Assembly (NCBI GenBank): GCA_040385245.1
Contig: JAZKHT010000009.1
Span: 62,001-126,000 of the forward strand
Direction of reading: 5' to 3'
Source of the DNA: JAZKHT01 sp040385245
Lineage (GTDB): Bacteria > Pseudomonadota > Alphaproteobacteria > Rhodobacterales > Rhodobacteraceae
Length of the DNA: 64,000 nucleotides
The notes under the pieces were generated by a model, which was given only the letters and a program-made list of their open reading frames with translations, ran no database searches and was not told the DNA's origin. A program made the translations under genes and the position numbers. Positions within the stretch are counted from its first letter, which is position 1. Each line of letters opens with the position of its first letter. Shown piece by piece: positions 61,801-64,000 of this stretch.

Positions 61801-63308
61801 TCGTCCTGCCAGGCCGCGGCAACTGGCGCCAGGACTGCGTTGGACCCGACTGTTGGAACAAGGTTCCACTCAGCCATGCGTTGCTCGAGGTCGGGGATCA
61901 GTTCCAAGATCCGGGGAAGCCGGGTGTCTTCCGGCGCGGGCAGTGCCCGGAATTGAAGACTCGGCGCGTTCAGCGTCCAGCCGATCTTTCGGTCGTTCAA
62001 GGTCCGCGCCAGAACCTGCCGCGACGAGATTGCATTGCGATGGTTCCTTATGAGCCCGGACGCATTCAAGCCGGATACGACTGCCTGTAGCCTCATCTCG
62101 GTCAATGCGTCTGACTCGAGCGCATCCATCAACAAACCCGGCAGCATAGGCAGCACGAGTTCGTCGCGCACCCGCGCGTTCCACGCGGCGCTGACGTCGT
62201 CCGGCATGTCCTTGTCATAACCGAGGATGGCGTCCCGTCCGCTGGTGACGAAGAAGTACCCATGCAGGAACAACCGCACCTGTCCGGTCCCGACGGCGCG
62301 GGGCGTGCTTTCTCGCGCGACCGGAAGGAAAACGGACCACGTGATGTCGAGGTCATCTTGCCCGTCGGGATCGACGAGAAGCGCCACGGCACCATGCGGT
62401 AACGCCTTCTGCGGAACCATGGCATCGTCCTGCCGATCAAGGATGTCCGGCCAACCTTCCGAGGCGGTCAGATCAGTGCCGAAATCCGCCGTCGCCATCA
62501 TCTCCTTGCCGACACTGCGGATTCCGGCGCATAGCGGACCGCCAAAATCCGTCTGCCCCGGCGTTGCGGGATCGAAGCGCAGACGCGGGGAAGCGGCCCG
62601 ATCAATGACACTGGACGTGCCATTGGCCACGACAACTTCGAGCTTCCTGACGTTGCGCAACAGCGAAACGATGCCAGACAGCCAGAACGGGTCGTTGGCA
62701 TCATCCAGCAAGCTTGTTTCGTAGGACTTGGGTAGGAAGCCGCTGGTGGTCGTCTTCGGTTTGAGGGCTGGGCTCCGGAGGGGATACCATTGGACCATCT
62801 GCCGGGCGAAGCCTGCGAGGCCACTGGACAGAAGCAGATCACGGTCCCGCGCGGTGGGTGCGTCTTCCCATTCGAGGCAGGCATCCCCGGGTTTCCCGAT
62901 GACGATGTAGGGATTGACCACCAGGGGCGGAACCTCGGTTTCGTGCCCTTCTGAGACAACGAGAAAGGCGTCGCAGACGTGGAACGCTGTCTTCTGTCCC
63001 ATTCCGAACCGCCCGATGGCAGCGGTGTCGGTGGCCTTGACGCTGCCGCCGAAGCGCGCAATCCCTTGCGCTGATGCCGCGTCATAACGGCCGTCGTTCG
63101 CGACCATCAGCCCCGGAACCCTCAGGAGCGGGTGATCTGCGTCGGGCCAGCCGGACAGGACGGCAATCCTGACTTGCTCCGAACCGGAATCATCCGCGTT
63201 TTGCAACAGCTCTCGCAGGAGCGTCCGTCCGCCCTCGAAATGGTATCGTTCCTTCAGGTTGGTCCGAAGGTCCTCGATGATCGACTTTTCGTCGCGGTGC
63301 ATCGTCAT
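55881..63308 (-). CDS. Giant protein with two tandem Hsp90/MutL-like (GHKL) ATPase modules
   Basis: About 2475 residues, one unbroken frame of 7.4 kb. Module 1 (about 1-360) has the sacsin-type N box RELLQNADD (32-40, E33/N37), the ANDGR G1 box (70-74) and GRFGMGQKTAFHV (99-111) as the G2 lid. A long helical middle region runs to about 1490. Module 2 starts at about 1497 and has FFELFQNADDAW (1517-1528) and TGKFGLGFKAVHLL (1595-1608), but its G1 box reads SHWGR with no Asp. The remaining roughly 700 residues are unclassified. The start at 63308 is chosen as it begins the conserved domain; the frame runs on to 63464. It is coupled to the SNF2 gene. No signal or membrane segment is visible. Confidence 0.82.
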   Translation of the reverse strand: MTMHRDEKSIIEDLRTNLKERYHFEGGRTLLRELLQNADDSGSEQVRIAVLSGWPDADHPLLRVPGLMVANDGRYDAASAQGIARFGGSVKATDTAAIGRFGMGQKTAFHVCDAFLVVSEGHETEVPPLVVNPYIVIGKPGDACLEWEDAPTARDRDLLLSSGLAGFARQMVQWYPLRSPALKPKTTTSGFLPKSYETSLLDDANDPFWLSGIVSLLRNVRKLEVVVANGTSSVIDRAASPRLRFDPATPGQTDFGGPLCAGIRSVGKEMMATADFGTDLTASEGWPDILDRQDDAMVPQKALPHGAVALLVDPDGQDDLDITWSVFLPVARESTPRAVGTGQVRLFLHGYFFVTSGRDAILGYDKDMPDDVSAAWNARVRDELVLPMLPGLLMDALESDALTEMRLQAVVSGLNASGLIRNHRNAISSRQVLARTLNDRKIGWTLNAPSLQFRALPAPEDTRLPRILELIPDLEQRMAEWNLVPTVGSNAVLAPVAAAWQDEELAKMAGLLTAAAFGQGGKLARFGEFLDFARRERLDKSAALVAPVLSLLRQAMTKRDVDMAQGEHIRMVLHHLPDGCVLPMPHSVMRNSQMRRTLASVEAAPLCIHQDWRPASFGARNLSLVEAKALLTALQPQLKDTATEDAAATAAIAILKAMGDNLAAAQSDPEFRTLHIVRVDKGLGFPRSASLDDLSKAASSGRLFLHNNENRKLVELLERAAPGAGAMMINYAEAAQLLTELGTGLTYAKDPSYETARLAAEADASGPDEARLDLMLKLWSTESKYRPYLRALLAGRREARFDDRDLLWIDGGNGQLDAFARTLVGRDDKTILLNSTLMMRIDAVKQGQLGVRKFDGATLGEKFVANQRHIAATPISPELFSAFFTANIPDEDLELLPIFETNQGRVAAVHGFRQNPDLPFPDGIDVPILHAPFGNATQEQFRRITSARIWSAERQLDFLLGQPEPAKHVAQIIAAIRDGRTAETLPLLAETQWLTLIDGRTVAPVAVMDLPGLNSGLLPSDMATRKDVPVGLLDEDTLRLLVKDGVLKDTAASKNTLLDRLSDGSLPCWIGERPGDIAAYLQSLAKDGADLTLPGWPLLAWLLSAPGADAQTIVREVQQHGAPDPDHFHGWMDALSRIAASGNQSARAVYDSGFRFLARTSSDQIGKVLSGTRVPTRDGTWRAADEVVAHGGAVAFAHRLDPELSRLLPQFAQGSSDDPRKLRPSDAPAELTEKQSADSLKPILARAKVAVPAEMLAVLVFMLGRSDCWRALMREELGLAIPVIEGIERDFENQVETAYRKGSDQSLMARSARMRIQFRPRRDLQGEDEFVSIAGTPVMLPLGDAQPLEIVGTIRQNWKIEQAKDLHNLTRRRALDVVLPDDVRLTDRHVTEFCRTLAEEYVGSEKDQPEARAALDALLAGRARFAEHVASAVRAEIRDQMPKILGEMKPREGGILERARKDYEDAVRSAGDGVEAIRQKLKDQLWTKVDQPKGHAELLERVRTRITEDGYLPARIFFELFQNADDAWQQDPAWSDAPGKFELSRNRGTTTMSHWGRLINVVGEGSHGERMGWHRDLYHMLQLNLSDKDRGEAVTGKFGLGFKAVHLLADQVRIASRYVACHVRGGLLPDPWDQGKERSFEATSQGRPATIIEFDQNAGQDYNTAWDAFRRSARWLPAMARGIRQVDIRKEALVETFGASFEDTGAENVRVLTLTGTEAGKALVLDLDEDTTLFLPLGPTGPVPPAEGTPGLWLLAPLDVDARPCWLMNSRSFAVNPGRGHLRGMLDERKALFRKHGTSLARRLKSLAKLLENDWPAFAHKAGLSNPDPDEGRSLFWTALADSFTPDLRHDLLGSLHVDDTQPRGITNEAPDTARLGWASLVSNAPVFPTGLAAPFTPLLQATEVHWQVAGIMDLPGAADQLAGHPISQRILSRSVSRQAARTLERIGLRVPSPLHAGGLLKEVMGVSRRIDPELASWVGGILTAERTEKMDGQERAAILAQLRDAEFRMEDGTWSTAAFLPKSCDRMKMEKNKDERLMGDFISSRHVLSGDYSEAALDLYDLARGGGYFGSLLNPSRLAQFASDCKSTEQKRSVLIYMLRGEKGSKLAEELRARRCNWLPPTFEALCASDFAEGLSRSELQNIIPQLYAGELEERFDARHETPPTVEYPGIAEVVEQPDPALVLEHLHAWWTRKSHELGSKYNFDTYPTNSKPERLRDKHYDDDPEGWFTFFAQAVFRTIEWGNETASRNFINNAKRAGWWGEMARISQVHSYKPWTDRLDELASIDGKAEDYRRWRRALGELYVVARWLPDYVDVYQNLPRFVQRDGAISLVDHWWPSASPSHQRRGTEGASLIRALGTGANWMIREGVRAGIWGDLGGYMHGYGWANSEAMGRFADRIGWRHLRGLAGMDASRAIYSEFEAGLRDRASFGGALDLPIQLLMTQKHEGAQEVIFGPDTPRISQDNVEEEDFIA

Positions 63309-63944
63309 GGGCGGAAAACTCTTCTCAATAGGCGAAGCGGCGGAAATTACTTTTGGCAAGCCGCACGTTACGGAGTGGAATGGATAAGAGGGCAAAGCGC
63401 AAGATCGTCTCGGCTTCGAAGTTCTCTCGCAGCGAGGATCCCGATGGGCGGCGATGCCACCCATCGATGAAACTGGTCACCGGGCGCGTAAGAAGAGTAC
63501 TTCTTTGGAGCTAAGTCCGTTTTTCTGCCCGTCGCGTAGCCCTCTGAGCGGGATGCGAAGGTCCGCTGTTCGCTGATTGCCGCAGGCGCGATGCCGCAGC
63601 CTCACGGGCGGCTCTCCGCCCTACGCGTCCTCGCCGCCACTCTCGCCGAGTGGCGCGGCCTTCTCGCTGCCTGACCGGAATGTGGGGCTGGGGAACGGAG
63701 ACTGGTTCGCATTCGTCTGACAACGCCCATCGCACCTATTCCGCGATCGGAATGACGGCGCTTAACGCGTTAGTCGCGAATTTTGCAACTATTGCCACTC
63801 GCGCCTTGAACGCTGCGTCGTGGTTCCTGCGTTTCGAAATGGTCTGACATCATCGTTCTTGCAGACTAGGCGACGTCAGATTGTAGCTTGCGTGACTATC
63901 CGTTCTCGCGGAGGGCCCCATGATTTGACGAATGAATAAAGCTA
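63309..63944. other. Non-coding region upstream of the giant ATPase gene
   Basis: I find no ORF that looks like a real protein. It probably contains the promoter of the giant ATPase-SNF2 operon, though no clear -35/-10 pair or operator was identified by eye. Confidence 0.4.
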
Positions 63945-64000
63945 TCAGATGCCAACGACCTCGCGACCTTCGCCTTTAACGGTCTCGTGGATCCAGTCGC
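63945..64000 (-). CDS. 3' end of an unidentified gene
   Basis: On the minus strand one frame reads DWIHETVKGEGREVVGI and a TGA at 63945-63947. It looks like a genuine hydrophilic C-terminus entering from the right edge and on the same strand as the giant gene, but the visible part is too short to name. Confidence 0.3.
   Translation of the reverse strand, partial: DWIHETVKGEGREVVGI

Noticed and set aside
63511..63847. Small frames on both strands upstream of the giant gene
   Set aside because: Neither has a ribosome site or a protein-like composition, and they overlap each other on opposite strands.
32808..64000. Second copy of the tRNA-Ser 3' end as an attachment site
   Set aside because: I looked for the T-arm/acceptor sequence further right and did not see it in the window; the far end may lie outside.
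33000..64000. CRISPR array
   Set aside because: No regularly spaced repeats of CRISPR length were seen; only short 9-bp repeats at 49016 and the three-copy operator at 46922.

Overview
The window looks like chromosomal DNA of a Rhodobacteraceae (Roseobacter-type) alphaproteobacterium. Base composition is high GC, genes are tightly packed with many ATGA or TGATG stop/start overlaps, and the gene content fits: a ChvE/GguAB sugar importer, oxidative pentose/hexose catabolism, arginine transaminase catabolism, a Rieske oxygenase and RidA. No database search was possible. Product names rest on motifs and family resemblance read from the translations.

Positions 1 to about 32.9 kb are ordinary host chromosome. 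In order they hold: the tail of a D-amino-acid-oxidase-like enzyme; a UDP-glucuronate epimerase; a 2-hydroxyacid dehydrogenase; an SH3 export protein; a CDF metal exporter; a TetR-controlled arginine transaminase/2-ketoarginine decarboxylase operon divergent from a class III aminotransferase and a gamma-glutamylpolyamine-synthetase-like gene; a divergent hybrid kinase and LuxR-type response regulator; CbiX; a LysR, DUF1028, RidA and Rieske cluster; a GbpR-ChvE-GguA-GguB-GguC operon with aldonate dehydratase and sugar dehydrogenase; an MFS carrier; an FMN 2-hydroxyacid dehydrogenase; trpA; a VOC protein; ychF; and a tRNA-Ser(GCU).

Directly after the tRNA-Ser the character changes to an accessory island that runs to the end of the window. 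Its first part is a restriction cluster on the minus strand: DUF488, a 254-residue unknown, a DUF262/DUF1524 nuclease, then HsdR-HsdS-HsdM. Next comes a translationally coupled phage-like replication and integration module (HTH, D5-type primase-helicase, a 64-aa protein, DUF2924, a serine recombinase, a 136-aa protein), with a three-copy operator-like repeat in the divergent promoter. Then follow a small ORF plus a Fic protein separated by a terminator-like hairpin, and a packaging remnant (ParB-methyltransferase, TerS, TerL) with no capsid or portal genes. A resolvase-type recombinase with an inverted repeat just upstream comes next.

The right end is the most unusual part. It is a two-gene operon encoding a protein of about 2475 residues with two separate Hsp90/MutL-like (GHKL) ATPase modules, translationally coupled to a SNF2-type helicase. 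I interpret it as a candidate anti-phage or DNA-surveillance system carried as cargo. The island's right boundary lies beyond the window.
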